This document shows positions 50,843-58,415 of a stretch of 64,000 bases of DNA, one piece after another. Origin of the DNA: Streptomyces spiralis (GTDB lineage: Bacteria > Actinomycetota > Actinomycetes > Streptomycetales > Streptomycetaceae); the NCBI RefSeq assembly GCF_014654675.1, contig NZ_BNBC01000018.1, positions 41,341 through 105,340 on the forward strand. Direction: 5' to 3'. How positions within the stretch are numbered: position 1 is the stretch's first letter; every line of letters begins with the position of its first letter. The notes under the pieces are model-generated. The model worked only from the letters and a program-made list of their open reading frames with translations, did not search any database and was not told the DNA's origin. Position numbers and translations under genes: made by a program.

Positions 50843-51679
50843 TCAGGTCAGGGCGAGGAGGCCGACGGCGACGGCGGCGGTGCCGAGGCCGACGAGCTGG
50901 CCGCGGTGGATGCGTTCGGCAAGCACACCGCGGGCGAGCAGGACGGTGCCGGCCGGATAGAGGGCGGTGATCACGGCGACGACGGTCAGGTCCCCGCTGC
51001 GGGCGGCGAGGAGGAACAGCAGGTTGGCCACGGAGTCCAGCACGCCAGCGGCCGCCGACACAGCGTACGCGGGCCGCTCAGGACCGAGCCTGCGGTGCAT
51101 CAGCCCGGCCGCGGCCAGGGTGACGGAGGAGGAGACGGCCCGGCCGACGATCAGCGGGGCCACCCCGCTGTCGGACGGCGCCTGGTGCAGAAAGACCAAC
51201 TGCAGGGCGATGGCGGCGCCCGCGCCGAAGGCCGGCAGCAAGGCCGTACGGGAGGGGCGGGAAGAGCCCGCGCCGTGCCCGGCGCTGACCAGCACGACCG
51301 CCGCCAGCGCGAGCGGCAGTCCGACCAGGCCGACGGCGGTCAGGTGCTCGCCCTGGACCAGTCCGACCCCGACGGGCAGCGCGGCGGACACCAGCGCGGT
51401 CACGGGTGACAGGACGTTCATCGGGCCGATCGCCAGGCTGCGGTACAACAGGGCGAACGCCGCGGCCGAGGCGACCCCGGAGGCGGCGCCCCAGCCGACG
51501 GCGGCCGGACCGAACGAGGCGCCGAGCACGGGCCACAGCAGCAGCTCGACCGCGAGGCTGGCCGGGGCGGCGACCATCACGGTGCGCAGCACATGGGCCT
51601 TTCGGGCGCCGAGGCCGCCGAGGAAGTCGGCGCAGCCGTAGGCGAGGGAGCTGCCCAGGGCCAGCAGCAGAGCGATCAC
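50843..51679 (-). CDS. EamA-type (DMT) membrane transporter
   Basis: The 278-residue protein has ten hydrophobic segments arranged as two EamA repeats (about 1-135 and 145-278), the fold of the drug/metabolite transporter superfamily. The GTG at 51679 gives VIALLLALGSSLAYG, the usual first helix. It leads a leftward operon with the PaiB and B3/B4 genes and diverges from an XRE-cupin regulator, so it is a probable metabolite exporter under that regulator. Confidence 0.87.
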   Translation of the reverse strand: MIALLLALGSSLAYGCADFLGGLGARKAHVLRTVMVAAPASLAVELLLWPVLGASFGPAAVGWGAASGVASAAAFALLYRSLAIGPMNVLSPVTALVSAALPVGVGLVQGEHLTAVGLVGLPLALAAVVLVSAGHGAGSSRPSRTALLPAFGAGAAIALQLVFLHQAPSDSGVAPLIVGRAVSSSVTLAAAGLMHRRLGPERPAYAVSAAAGVLDSVANLLFLLAARSGDLTVVAVITALYPAGTVLLARGVLAERIHRGQLVGLGTAAVAVGLLALT

Positions 51680-51702
51680 GGTACATCCCTTAGCATGGCA
51701 GT

Positions 51703-51825
51703 AGAACGACTGCACCGTACAACAGAACGACCGTGGCGTGTCAATCAAACGACCGCGCAGTACATTCTGGCGAACCTCGCTGAACCCCGATGGACCCCGA
51801 TGAGCTCCGATGGGCTCCGATGAAC
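51703..51825. promoter_or_regulatory. Direct-repeat operator region, EamA / XRE
   Basis: RAACGACYG occurs three times (51703-51712, 51724-51733, 51747-51755) with 21-22 bp spacing, about two helical turns. Next to it a decamer close to CCCCGATGGA repeats four times at 51784-51825. The first set suits binding by the divergent XRE-cupin regulator. Confidence 0.55.
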
Positions 51826-51854
51826 CCGTGAACCCGGGTGAAAGATGGTGATCA

Positions 51855-52442
51855 GTGGCTGAGACAGCCGCGACCCTGCGGTCGGTCGCGCACAACGTCA
51901 AGGCGGCCCGCACCCGAGCGGGCCTGTCCCTGGACGAGCTCAGCAGGCGCGCCCAGGTCAGCAAGGGTGCCCTGGTGGCGCTCGAGAAGGCGCAGGGCAA
52001 CCCCAACCTCGCCACCCTGGTCCGGCTGGCCGACACCCTCGGCATCTCGGTGTCCGCCCTGATGCAGGGACCGCCGCAGGGCCGTGTCCGCGTCGTGGCG
52101 GCCGACGCCGTCGCACCGCTGTGGACGGGGGAGCGGGGCGGCGAGGCCCGGCTCATGCTGACGACCTCCGGACCGGCACCCGTCGAGGTCTGGCGCTGGC
52201 GACTGGAACCGGGCGAGGAGTACCCGAGCCACCCCCACCAGGCCGGAGTCGTGGAGACCGTCAGTGTCACCTCCGGCCGCATGACGCTGGTCGTGGACGG
52301 CACCGAGCACACCGTCGACGCCGGGCAGACCGCCACCTTCGACGGCGACTCCCCCCACACCTACCGAGGCGCGGGCACCGAGACCTGCCATCTGATCATG
52401 ACGGTCCACCTGCCGTCCGGCCCCAGGGAGAGCGGGAGTTGA
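51855..52442 (+). CDS. XRE-family regulator with cupin domain
   Basis: The 195-residue protein has an XRE helix-turn-helix (about 9-65; LSRRAQVSKGALVALEKAQG) and a C-terminal cupin (about 110-185; HPHQAGVVETVSVTSGRM with His ligands). Such proteins usually repress a nearby transporter and sense a small molecule through the cupin. It is divergent from the EamA gene with repeated motifs between them. The GTG at 51855 fits the domain start. Confidence 0.9.
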   Translation: MAETAATLRSVAHNVKAARTRAGLSLDELSRRAQVSKGALVALEKAQGNPNLATLVRLADTLGISVSALMQGPPQGRVRVVAADAVAPLWTGERGGEARLMLTTSGPAPVEVWRWRLEPGEEYPSHPHQAGVVETVSVTSGRMTLVVDGTEHTVDAGQTATFDGDSPHTYRGAGTETCHLIMTVHLPSGPRESGS

Positions 52443-52450
52443 GTCAGAGT

Positions 52451-52519
52451 CATGACGCGTGACGCGTGACGCGTGACGTAGGCGTGTGACTCGTGACGCG
52501 TGGCGTGTGACTCGTGACC
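52451..52519. repeat. GACGCGT and GGCGTGTGACTCGTGAC repeats
   Basis: A 7-bp unit GACGCGT runs three times in tandem (52454-52474). It is followed by two copies of GGCGTGTGACTCGTGAC (52481-52497 and 52503-52519). The array lies between the XRE gene stop and the structured sodN 3' region and has no coding signal. Confidence 0.7.
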
Positions 52520-52551
52520 GAGATCGCCCAGCTGAGCGCGGCCGAAGACGA

Positions 52552-52641
52552 CCGCACCCGGCCCCTTCGCAGGTGCCGTGGTCGGCGGCCTGCCGAGGGA
52601 CCGGGTGCGGACGGTGAGGCGGAGCGGCCGACGAGGCCGCG
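52552..52641 (-). ncRNA. Structured sodN 3' region, probable s-SodF-type sRNA
   Basis: On the minus strand, 54 nt after the sodN stop, CCGCACCCGG-t-CCCT-cg-GCAGG pairs with CCTGC-ga-AGGG-g-CCGGGTGCGG (whole hairpin 52610 to 52552). In S. coelicolor an sRNA of about 90 nt is processed from the sodN 3' UTR and silences sodF. The hairpin would be its 3' end, so the 5' boundary given here is only an estimate. It also serves as the sodN terminator. Confidence 0.55.
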
Positions 52642-52663
52642 TGCCACATGGTCTGACAGGAAG

Positions 52664-53059
52664 TCAGGCCTTCTTGGTCTCCCAGAAGATCTTGTCGATC
52701 TGGGCGATGTAGTCCAGCGCCTTCTGGCCCGTGGCCGGGTCGGTGGAGGCCTTGGCGGCGGAGAGGGCCTTCAGGGTGTCGTTGACCAGCTGGCTCAGCT
52801 CGGGGTACTTCTCGAAGTGCGGAGCCTTGAAGTAGTCGCTCCACAGCACCGAGACGTGGTGCTTGGCCAGCTCGGCACGCTGCTCCTTGATGACGGTGGC
52901 GCGCGTCTGGAAGTGCGGGTCGTCGTTGCCGGCCATCTTCTCCTGGATGGCCTTCACGGACTCCGCCTCGATGCGGGCCTGGGCCGGGTCGTACACACCG
53001 CAGGGGAGGTCACAGTGCGCGCTGACCTTGACCTTGGGGGCAAACAGGCGGGAAAGCAT
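52664..53059 (-). CDS. sodN: Nickel superoxide dismutase precursor
   Basis: The 131-residue precursor has a 14-residue propeptide ending VKVSA, followed by HCDLPCGVYDP. After cleavage, His1, Cys2 and Cys6 of the mature protein form the nickel hook. The enzyme dismutates superoxide as a hexamer in the cytoplasm. It is divergent from sodX, which encodes the processing protease, and GGAAGG precedes the ATG. A TTGCAGGGAGTAATGT stretch near 53097-53112 may hold the -10 element. Expression in Streptomyces rises with nickel, via Nur. Confidence 0.97.
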   Translation of the reverse strand: MLSRLFAPKVKVSAHCDLPCGVYDPAQARIEAESVKAIQEKMAGNDDPHFQTRATVIKEQRAELAKHHVSVLWSDYFKAPHFEKYPELSQLVNDTLKALSAAKASTDPATGQKALDYIAQIDKIFWETKKA

Positions 53060-53204
53060 GGAGCATTCCTTCCTCGTGATCGTCTTCTCAGGTGGGACAT
53101 TACTCCCTGCAAGGCGTGTTTTCGCGAGTGCCCCCTAGGGCTTAGGACAAAAGTCCAGGGTCAGACTGAGACTGGTGGAGGAACGGACCGGGGAGGTGCC
53201 GGGG

Positions 53205-53639
53205 ATGCCGGAGCTGTCGCAGGAGACCGAGCGCAGGGGCGCCGTGCTGCCCTTGGGGCTGGCCGAGGTGACCGGGCCGTCCATGGTGCCGACGCTGTAC
53301 CACGGAGACCGGCTCGTCGTGCAGTACGGCGCCCGCGTGCGCCCGGGGGACGTGGTCGTCCTGCGCCATCCGTTCCAGCAGGATCTGCTGGTCGTCAAGC
53401 GTGCGGCGGAGCGGCGCGAGGGCGGCTGGTGGGTGCTCGGCGACAACGCGTACGCGGGCGGGGACAGCACCGACTACGGGACCGTGCCGGAGGAGCTGAT
53501 CCTGGGGAAGGTGTGGTTCCGTTACCGGCCGCGCCCGGCCGGCCGGCGCTCGCCGCTGGCGGTGGCGCGCTGGGTGCTGTCGGCGGCCAGGCCCGTGCTC
53601 TCCGACCGGTCGGCCTCCAGGCGCTTGCGGGCGCGGTAG
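53205..53639 (+). CDS. sodX: Nickel-SOD maturation protease
   Basis: This S26-type peptidase lacks a membrane anchor. The catalytic Ser is S26 in VTGPSMVPTL and the general base K65 in DLLVVKRAAE, with GDNA near residue 90. It removes the SodN propeptide so that nickel can bind. The ATG at 53205, 8 nt after GGGGAGG, gives 144 residues; a GTG at 53175 is also in frame. Its last 118 bp overlap the convergent CGNR gene. Confidence 0.94.
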   Translation: MPELSQETERRGAVLPLGLAEVTGPSMVPTLYHGDRLVVQYGARVRPGDVVVLRHPFQQDLLVVKRAAERREGGWWVLGDNAYAGGDSTDYGTVPEELILGKVWFRYRPRPAGRRSPLAVARWVLSAARPVLSDRSASRRLRAR

Positions 53640-54172
53640 GCGGCCACGTTGGCGCGGGTGGCGCAGCGGTCGGAGCAGTAGCGGCGCGAGCGGTTGGTCG
53701 AGGTGTCCAGGTAGGCGTTCCGGCAGGGGGTCGCCTCGCACAGGCCGAGGCGGTCCACGCCGTACTCGGTGAGGTGGAAGGCCAGGCCCATCGCGGCGAT
53801 CGCGGCGTAGCCGGCGGTCGCGTTGGACGGGTGGTCCGCCAGGTGCATGTGCCACAGCGGGCGGCCGTCCTCGTCGCGGTAGTCGTGCCCGGAGATCTGC
53901 GGGCTCACCGGGAACTCCAGCAGCAGGGAGTTCAGCAGGGCCACCGCGAGGGTCTCGTCACCCTGGTCGGCCGCCTCGAAGACCGAACGCAGCCGGGCCC
54001 GCACCGAGCGGAAGCGGGTCACGTCGGCCTCGGTGGCGCGGCGGGCGGCCGAGGCGTTGCCGCCGAACAGGTCCCGGACCGCCTCCACCGAGGTCAGGGT
54101 GTCCTTGCCCCGGGCCGGCTCCTCGCTGTTGACGAGACGTACGGCGTAATCGGAGTAATAGGCCAGTTCCAC
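53522..54172 (-). CDS. CGNR zinc finger / ABATE-domain regulator
   Basis: The 216-residue protein has an N-terminal ABATE-like domain (about 1-130) and a C-terminal CGNR-type treble-clef zinc finger: CEATPCRNAYLDTS (about 145-158) then RRYCSDRCATRANVAAYRARK. The motif here is PCRN rather than CGNR, a frequent variant. Family members are stress-related transcription regulators. The C-terminal tail overlaps the end of sodX by 118 bp on the opposite strand. Confidence 0.85.
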   Translation of the reverse strand: MELAYYSDYAVRLVNSEEPARGKDTLTSVEAVRDLFGGNASAARRATEADVTRFRSVRARLRSVFEAADQGDETLAVALLNSLLLEFPVSPQISGHDYRDEDGRPLWHMHLADHPSNATAGYAAIAAMGLAFHLTEYGVDRLGLCEATPCRNAYLDTSTNRSRRYCSDRCATRANVAAYRARKRLEADRSESTGLAADSTQRATASGERRPAGRGR

Positions 54173-54272
54173 TTGTAGTCCTTACGCGGGAGCTCTATGG
54201 TGACGAGCGCGACCTTGTAACAGACGGTCGTGCTTTCAGGGTATTACGCCAACGGCGTCAGGGAGGGCAGCG

Positions 54273-55049
54273 ATGACGGACACGGGTACGGACACCACCG
54301 CGGCGGGGGCCGACTGGCCGGCCTGGCAGAAGAGCTGGGACCGGCAGCAGGAGTGGTACATGCCCGACCGCGAGGACCGCTTCGGCATCATGCTGGACAT
54401 GGTGGAGGCCCTCGTCGGCACCACGCCGCGCGTCCTGGACCTCGCCTGCGGCACCGGCAGCATCACCGCCCGCCTGCTCGCCCGCTTCCCCGGGGCCACC
54501 AGCACCGGCGTCGACCTCGACCCGGCCCTGCTCGCCATCGCGCGGGGCACCTTCGAGGGGGACGAGCGGGCCTCCTTCGTGACGGCCGACCTGAAGGATC
54601 CGGCCTGGCGGGCCAAACTGCCGTACGACTCCTACGACGCGGTCCTGACCGCCACGGCCCTGCACTGGCTGCACCGTGAACCCCTCGCCGCCCTCTACGG
54701 TCAGGTCGCGGAACTCGTCCGCGACGGCGGTGTCTTCATGAACGCGGACCACATGATCGACGACACCACGCCCCGGATCAACGCGGCCGAACGCGCCCAG
54801 CGGCACGGGCGCATGGATCGGGCCAGGCGGGACGGCGCCCTGGACTGGGCCGAGTGGTGGCAGCTGGCCGCCGCCGACCCGGTGCTCGCCGGGCCGACGG
54901 CCCGCCGTTTCGAGATCTACGGCGAGCACGCCGACGGCGACACGCCGCCCGCCGCCTGGCACGCGCGCGTGCTGCGCGAGAAGGGCTTCGCGGAGGCCCG
55001 CCCGGTGTGGTGCTCGCCGTCGGACACCCTGCTGCTGGCCCTGAAGTAG
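54273..55049 (+). CDS. SAM-dependent class I methyltransferase
   Basis: The 258-residue protein has SAM-binding motif I VLDLACGTGSITARLLARFP (about 47-66), the motif II acidic residue in STGVDLDPALLAIA, and a post-II DAVLTATALHWLH. Trp/His-rich segments in the second half suggest a small-molecule acceptor that is not identifiable. GGGAGGG precedes the ATG at 54273. It ends in a strong bidirectional terminator. Confidence 0.85.
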   Translation: MTDTGTDTTAAGADWPAWQKSWDRQQEWYMPDREDRFGIMLDMVEALVGTTPRVLDLACGTGSITARLLARFPGATSTGVDLDPALLAIARGTFEGDERASFVTADLKDPAWRAKLPYDSYDAVLTATALHWLHREPLAALYGQVAELVRDGGVFMNADHMIDDTTPRINAAERAQRHGRMDRARRDGALDWAEWWQLAAADPVLAGPTARRFEIYGEHADGDTPPAAWHARVLREKGFAEARPVWCSPSDTLLLALK

Positions 55050-55063
55050 GGACCGGGACAGCG

Positions 55064-55097
55064 GAAGGGGCGGTACGGACTCCCGTACCGCCCCTTC
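55064..55097. terminator. Bidirectional terminator, methyltransferase / ABC operon
   Basis: A perfect 15-bp stem (55064-55078 with 55083-55097) closes an ACTC loop between the rightward methyltransferase gene and the leftward amino-acid transporter operon. Confidence 0.9.
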
Positions 55098-55133
55098 ACG
55101 CAGGATCGCGTCCACCCGTTACGGCACCGCCGG

Positions 55134-55940
55134 TCACAGCACCTTCGACAGGAACGACTGCGTGCGCTCGTGCCGCGGGTTGGTCAGGACCTCCCGCGGG
55201 TGGCCGGATTCCACCACCACGCCGTCGTCCATGAAGACCAGGTTGTCGCCGACCTCGCGGGCGAAGCCCATCTCGTGGGTGACGACGACCATCGTCATGC
55301 CGGACTCGGCGAGGTCGCGCATGACGTCCAGGACGTCACCGACCAGCTCCGGGTCGAGCGCCGACGTCGGCTCGTCGAACAGCATCAGCTTGGGGTCCAT
55401 GGCGAGGGCCCGTGCGATCGCCACGCGCTGCTGCTGGCCGCCGGAGAGCTGCGAGGGGTAGTGCCCGGCCCGGTCGGCCAGGCCCACGCGCTCCAGGAGC
55501 TGCATCGCCCGTTCCTTGGCCTGGCCCCGGTTCGTGCCCTTGACCTGGACCGGCGCCTCCATGACGTTCTCCAGGGCCGTCATGTGCGGGAACAGGTTGA
55601 AGCGCTGGAAGACCATGCCGATGTCCCGGCGCTTCATGGCGACCTCGCGGTCACGCAGCTCGTAGAGCTTGTCGCCGTGCTGGCGGTAGCCGACGAGCTC
55701 GCCGTCCACGTACAGCCGGCCCGCGTTGATCTTCTCCAGGTGGTTGATGCAGCGCAGGAAGGTCGACTTGCCGGAGCCGGAGGGGCCGATGAGGCAGAAC
55801 ACCTCGCCCGGCCTGACCTCCAGGTCGATGCCCTTGAGCACCTCGACCTGGCCGAAGGACTTGTGCACGCCCTCGGCCTTGACCATCGCCACGGACGCGT
55901 CGCGCGTGGCCGCGTCCTGCTTGCTGAGCTTGCCGGTCAT
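55134..55940 (-). CDS. Amino-acid ABC transporter ATPase
   Basis: The 268-residue ATPase of the polar amino acid (GlnQ/HisP) type has Walker A GPSGSGKST, Q-loop VFQRFNLFPHMT, signature LSGGQQQRVAIARAL, Walker B LMLFDEPTSALDPE and the switch His in VVTHEMGFAREV. The ATG at 55940 overlaps the permease stop. The N-terminal 20 residues are a variable extension. It is the last gene of a binding protein-permease-ATPase operon. Confidence 0.94.
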   Translation of the reverse strand: MTGKLSKQDAATRDASVAMVKAEGVHKSFGQVEVLKGIDLEVRPGEVFCLIGPSGSGKSTFLRCINHLEKINAGRLYVDGELVGYRQHGDKLYELRDREVAMKRRDIGMVFQRFNLFPHMTALENVMEAPVQVKGTNRGQAKERAMQLLERVGLADRAGHYPSQLSGGQQQRVAIARALAMDPKLMLFDEPTSALDPELVGDVLDVMRDLAESGMTMVVVTHEMGFAREVGDNLVFMDDGVVVESGHPREVLTNPRHERTQSFLSKVL

Positions 55941-56875
55941 GCCATGCCTCCCTTCGGGCGGCCGAGGGAGAACATGTTCGCCTTCACCTTCTGCCACGGC
56001 GTCGGCGGCAGGCTGCGGCTGGAGCCGCGGGCGTAGTACCGCTCGATGTAGTACTGGCCCACGCTCAGCACCGAGGTCATGATCAGATACCAGGCGGCGG
56101 CGAGGAAGTACATCTCCACCGGAGCGCCGGAGACCTGGCCGATGTCCTGGGCGTAGCGGAACAGCTCCGGATACTGGACGGCCGCCACGAGCGAGGTCGT
56201 CTTCAGCATGTTGATGACCTCGTTGCCGGTCGGCGGCACGATCACCCGCATGGCCTGCGGAATGACGATCCGGCGCAGGGTCTTGCCGTGGCTCATGCCC
56301 AGGGCGTGGGCGGCCTCGGTCTGGCCCTCGTCGACGGCGAGCAGGCCGGCGCGGCAGATCTCCGCCATGTACGCCGCCTCGTTCAGGCCGAGGCCGAGCA
56401 GCGCCGTCAGCAGCGGCGTCATGAAGTCCGACCAGTAGTTCTTGTAGATCGGACCGAGGTTGATGTACTCGAAGACCAGGCCCAGGTTGAACCACAGGAA
56501 CAGCTGGACCAGGACCGGCGTGCCGCGGAAGAACCAGATGTAGAACCAGGCGATCGCCGAGGTCACCGGGTTCTTCGACAGCCGCATCACCGCCAGGACG
56601 ATGCCGCCGACGATGCCGATCAGCATCGACAGGACCGTCAGCAGGAGGGTCTTGCCGACGCCGGTCATGATCCGGTCGTCGAAGAAGTAGTCGGGGACGG
56701 CGTGCCAGTTGATCTTGCCCTGGCCGAACGCGTAGATGATCGCGACCAGGAGCCCGATCGCGATCAGGGCGGTGACGTACCGGCCGTAGTGCCTGACCGG
56801 GATGGCCTTGATGGCCTGAGCCCCGGACGGGGGCACGTCCTTGGGTCCCGCCGTCTTGTCGATGTCAGCAGTCAC
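55937..56875 (-). CDS. Amino-acid ABC transporter permease
   Basis: The 312-residue HisMQ-type permease has five to six hydrophobic segments after a soluble stretch of about 30 residues. The ATPase-contact loop reads EAAHALGMSHGKTLRRIVIP, and VPPTGNEVINMLKTTSL follows. A single permease implies a homodimer in the membrane. It lies between the binding protein gene (31-bp gap) and the ATPase gene (4-bp overlap). The GTG at 56875 is the start used. Confidence 0.93.
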   Translation of the reverse strand: MTADIDKTAGPKDVPPSGAQAIKAIPVRHYGRYVTALIAIGLLVAIIYAFGQGKINWHAVPDYFFDDRIMTGVGKTLLLTVLSMLIGIVGGIVLAVMRLSKNPVTSAIAWFYIWFFRGTPVLVQLFLWFNLGLVFEYINLGPIYKNYWSDFMTPLLTALLGLGLNEAAYMAEICRAGLLAVDEGQTEAAHALGMSHGKTLRRIVIPQAMRVIVPPTGNEVINMLKTTSLVAAVQYPELFRYAQDIGQVSGAPVEMYFLAAAWYLIMTSVLSVGQYYIERYYARGSSRSLPPTPWQKVKANMFSLGRPKGGMA

Positions 56876-56906
56876 GGGTGTTGCCTCTCGGTGGCTGCTC
56901 GCACGG

Positions 56907-57866
56907 TCACTTGCCGCCGTTGATGGCGGACTCCTTCACGGCGCCGTCCTCGGCGCCCCACTTCTGAAGGATCTTCTCGTACTCGCCGTTCTTGATGATC
57001 GCGTTCATCGCGGCCTGCAGCGCGTCGCGCAGCTGGGTGCTGCTCTTGCCGACGGCGATGCCGTACGGGGCCGCCTCGACCTGGTCGCCGACGATCTCGA
57101 AGTCCTTGCCGCCGCCGGAGGTCTTCACCGCGTACGCGGCGACCGGGAAGTCGGAGGAGGCCGCGTCGGCGCCGCCGGAGCGCAGGCGCGTCTGGGCCTG
57201 CTGGTCGTCGTCGAAGGCCTCGATGGTGAGCTTCTTGCCGCTCGGGCACTTCTTCGCCTCGGCCTTGGCGAGGTCGTTGGAGACGGTGCCGCGCTCCAGG
57301 GCGATCTTCTTGCCGCACAGGTCGGACCAGGAGGTGATGCCCTCGGTGTCGCCCTTGCGGGTGTAGATCGACACACCGGCGGTCAGGTAGTCGACGAAGT
57401 CGACGCCCTCGCCGACCTTCTTGCCCGTCGCCGGGTCGACGCCGTCCTGGCGGCTCTTGTTGTCCGTCATCGCCGACATGGCGATGTCGTAGCGGTTGGA
57501 GCGGATGCCGGTGAGCAGGGCGTCGAACGTGCCGTTCTCGAACTGGAAGGTCACGCCGAGCTGCTTGCCCAGGGCGGCCGCGATGTCGGGGTCGAGGCCG
57601 ACGACCTTGCCGGAGTTGTCCTTGAACTCGACGGGCGCGTACGCGATGTCGGAGCCGACCTTGATGACACCCTTGTCACGGATCGACGCCGGCAGCTTGT
57701 CGGCCAGCGGGGCGGAGGCGGCGGACGAGCTGCCGGAGGACTTGTCCTTGTCCTTGGTCTGGTCACCGCAGCCGGTGAGAATCAGGGCGCCTGCGACCGC
57801 GATCGCACCGACCGCGGCCAGACGGGAGTGCGCGGCGGTCGTACGACGGGTGGAGCCTGCGGTCAT
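56907..57866 (-). CDS. Amino-acid ABC transporter binding lipoprotein
   Basis: The 319-residue family 3 solute-binding protein has a signal peptide and lipobox LTGC (Cys near residue 34), a Ser-rich linker, then the bilobed domain with IKVGSDIAYAPVEF and VVGLDPDIAAALG. Ligand residues suggest a polar amino acid such as glutamine or glutamate, but this is not certain. It is first in the operon; the upstream region includes TTGACA on the minus strand near 57991-57996. Confidence 0.92.
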   Translation of the reverse strand: MTAGSTRRTTAAHSRLAAVGAIAVAGALILTGCGDQTKDKDKSSGSSSAASAPLADKLPASIRDKGVIKVGSDIAYAPVEFKDNSGKVVGLDPDIAAALGKQLGVTFQFENGTFDALLTGIRSNRYDIAMSAMTDNKSRQDGVDPATGKKVGEGVDFVDYLTAGVSIYTRKGDTEGITSWSDLCGKKIALERGTVSNDLAKAEAKKCPSGKKLTIEAFDDDQQAQTRLRSGGADAASSDFPVAAYAVKTSGGGKDFEIVGDQVEAAPYGIAVGKSSTQLRDALQAAMNAIIKNGEYEKILQKWGAEDGAVKESAINGGK

Positions 57867-58415
57867 GGTGGGTTCCTCCGGCGGATGGGTGGAGCTGCCG
57901 ATGGGTCGACGAGAACACACACCTTCGGGTGTCGCGACCTCGTGTGATTGACGCATCTTGCCATTTGGATTGCGCCATTCAGGGCACTCGCCATGTCAAA
58001 ATCGGATAACGGGTGGTCCCCGAAGGGTGAACGGCCGGCCCATCAAGGCCGGACCATCTGCGGTAATCCCTCCTTCTCGCCGGAAGATCTTCGGTCTGCC
58101 TCGCCATGCGGTCTGCGGGAACAGCGCGTATGAACGATTTGGAGGCATTACCAAACATTCGACACGGACTTGTCCCCATATTGGGGTACGTGTCGACTCG
58201 CCGTCATGTGACCTTCGCGTTATGGACTCGTCGCCGATGCCGTCCGTCCGGTAAGAAGGTTCTTTACACCCCTCATCCGGGGCTCAGGGCGCGTGTGCGG
58301 CGCGCCCGTCGCGTCTGTGCCCGAACGCATCACTCACTGGGCCATGCGCGGTCCCGCCCACCCCTCACCAGGAGTGGCCACCCTCAAACCATGAACACTT
58401 AAGGGGTAAAACCAA
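57867..58415. promoter_or_regulatory. 550-bp divergent regulatory region, ABC operon / malic enzyme
   Basis: No gene is supported. The segment 57950-58260 is clearly lower in GC than its flanks, as expected for promoters. It contains TTGACA (complement of 57991-57996) for the leftward operon. A nested inverted repeat (58160-58195) combines CGACACG/CGTGTCG with CCCCA-TAT-TGGGG. The last 120 bp before the malic enzyme gene show nothing distinctive beyond an AAGGGG ribosome site. Confidence 0.6.

Noticed and set aside
52451..52519. Short tandem repeats considered as a CRISPR array
   Set aside because: Units are 7-17 bp and contiguous, with no unique spacers and no cas genes nearby.
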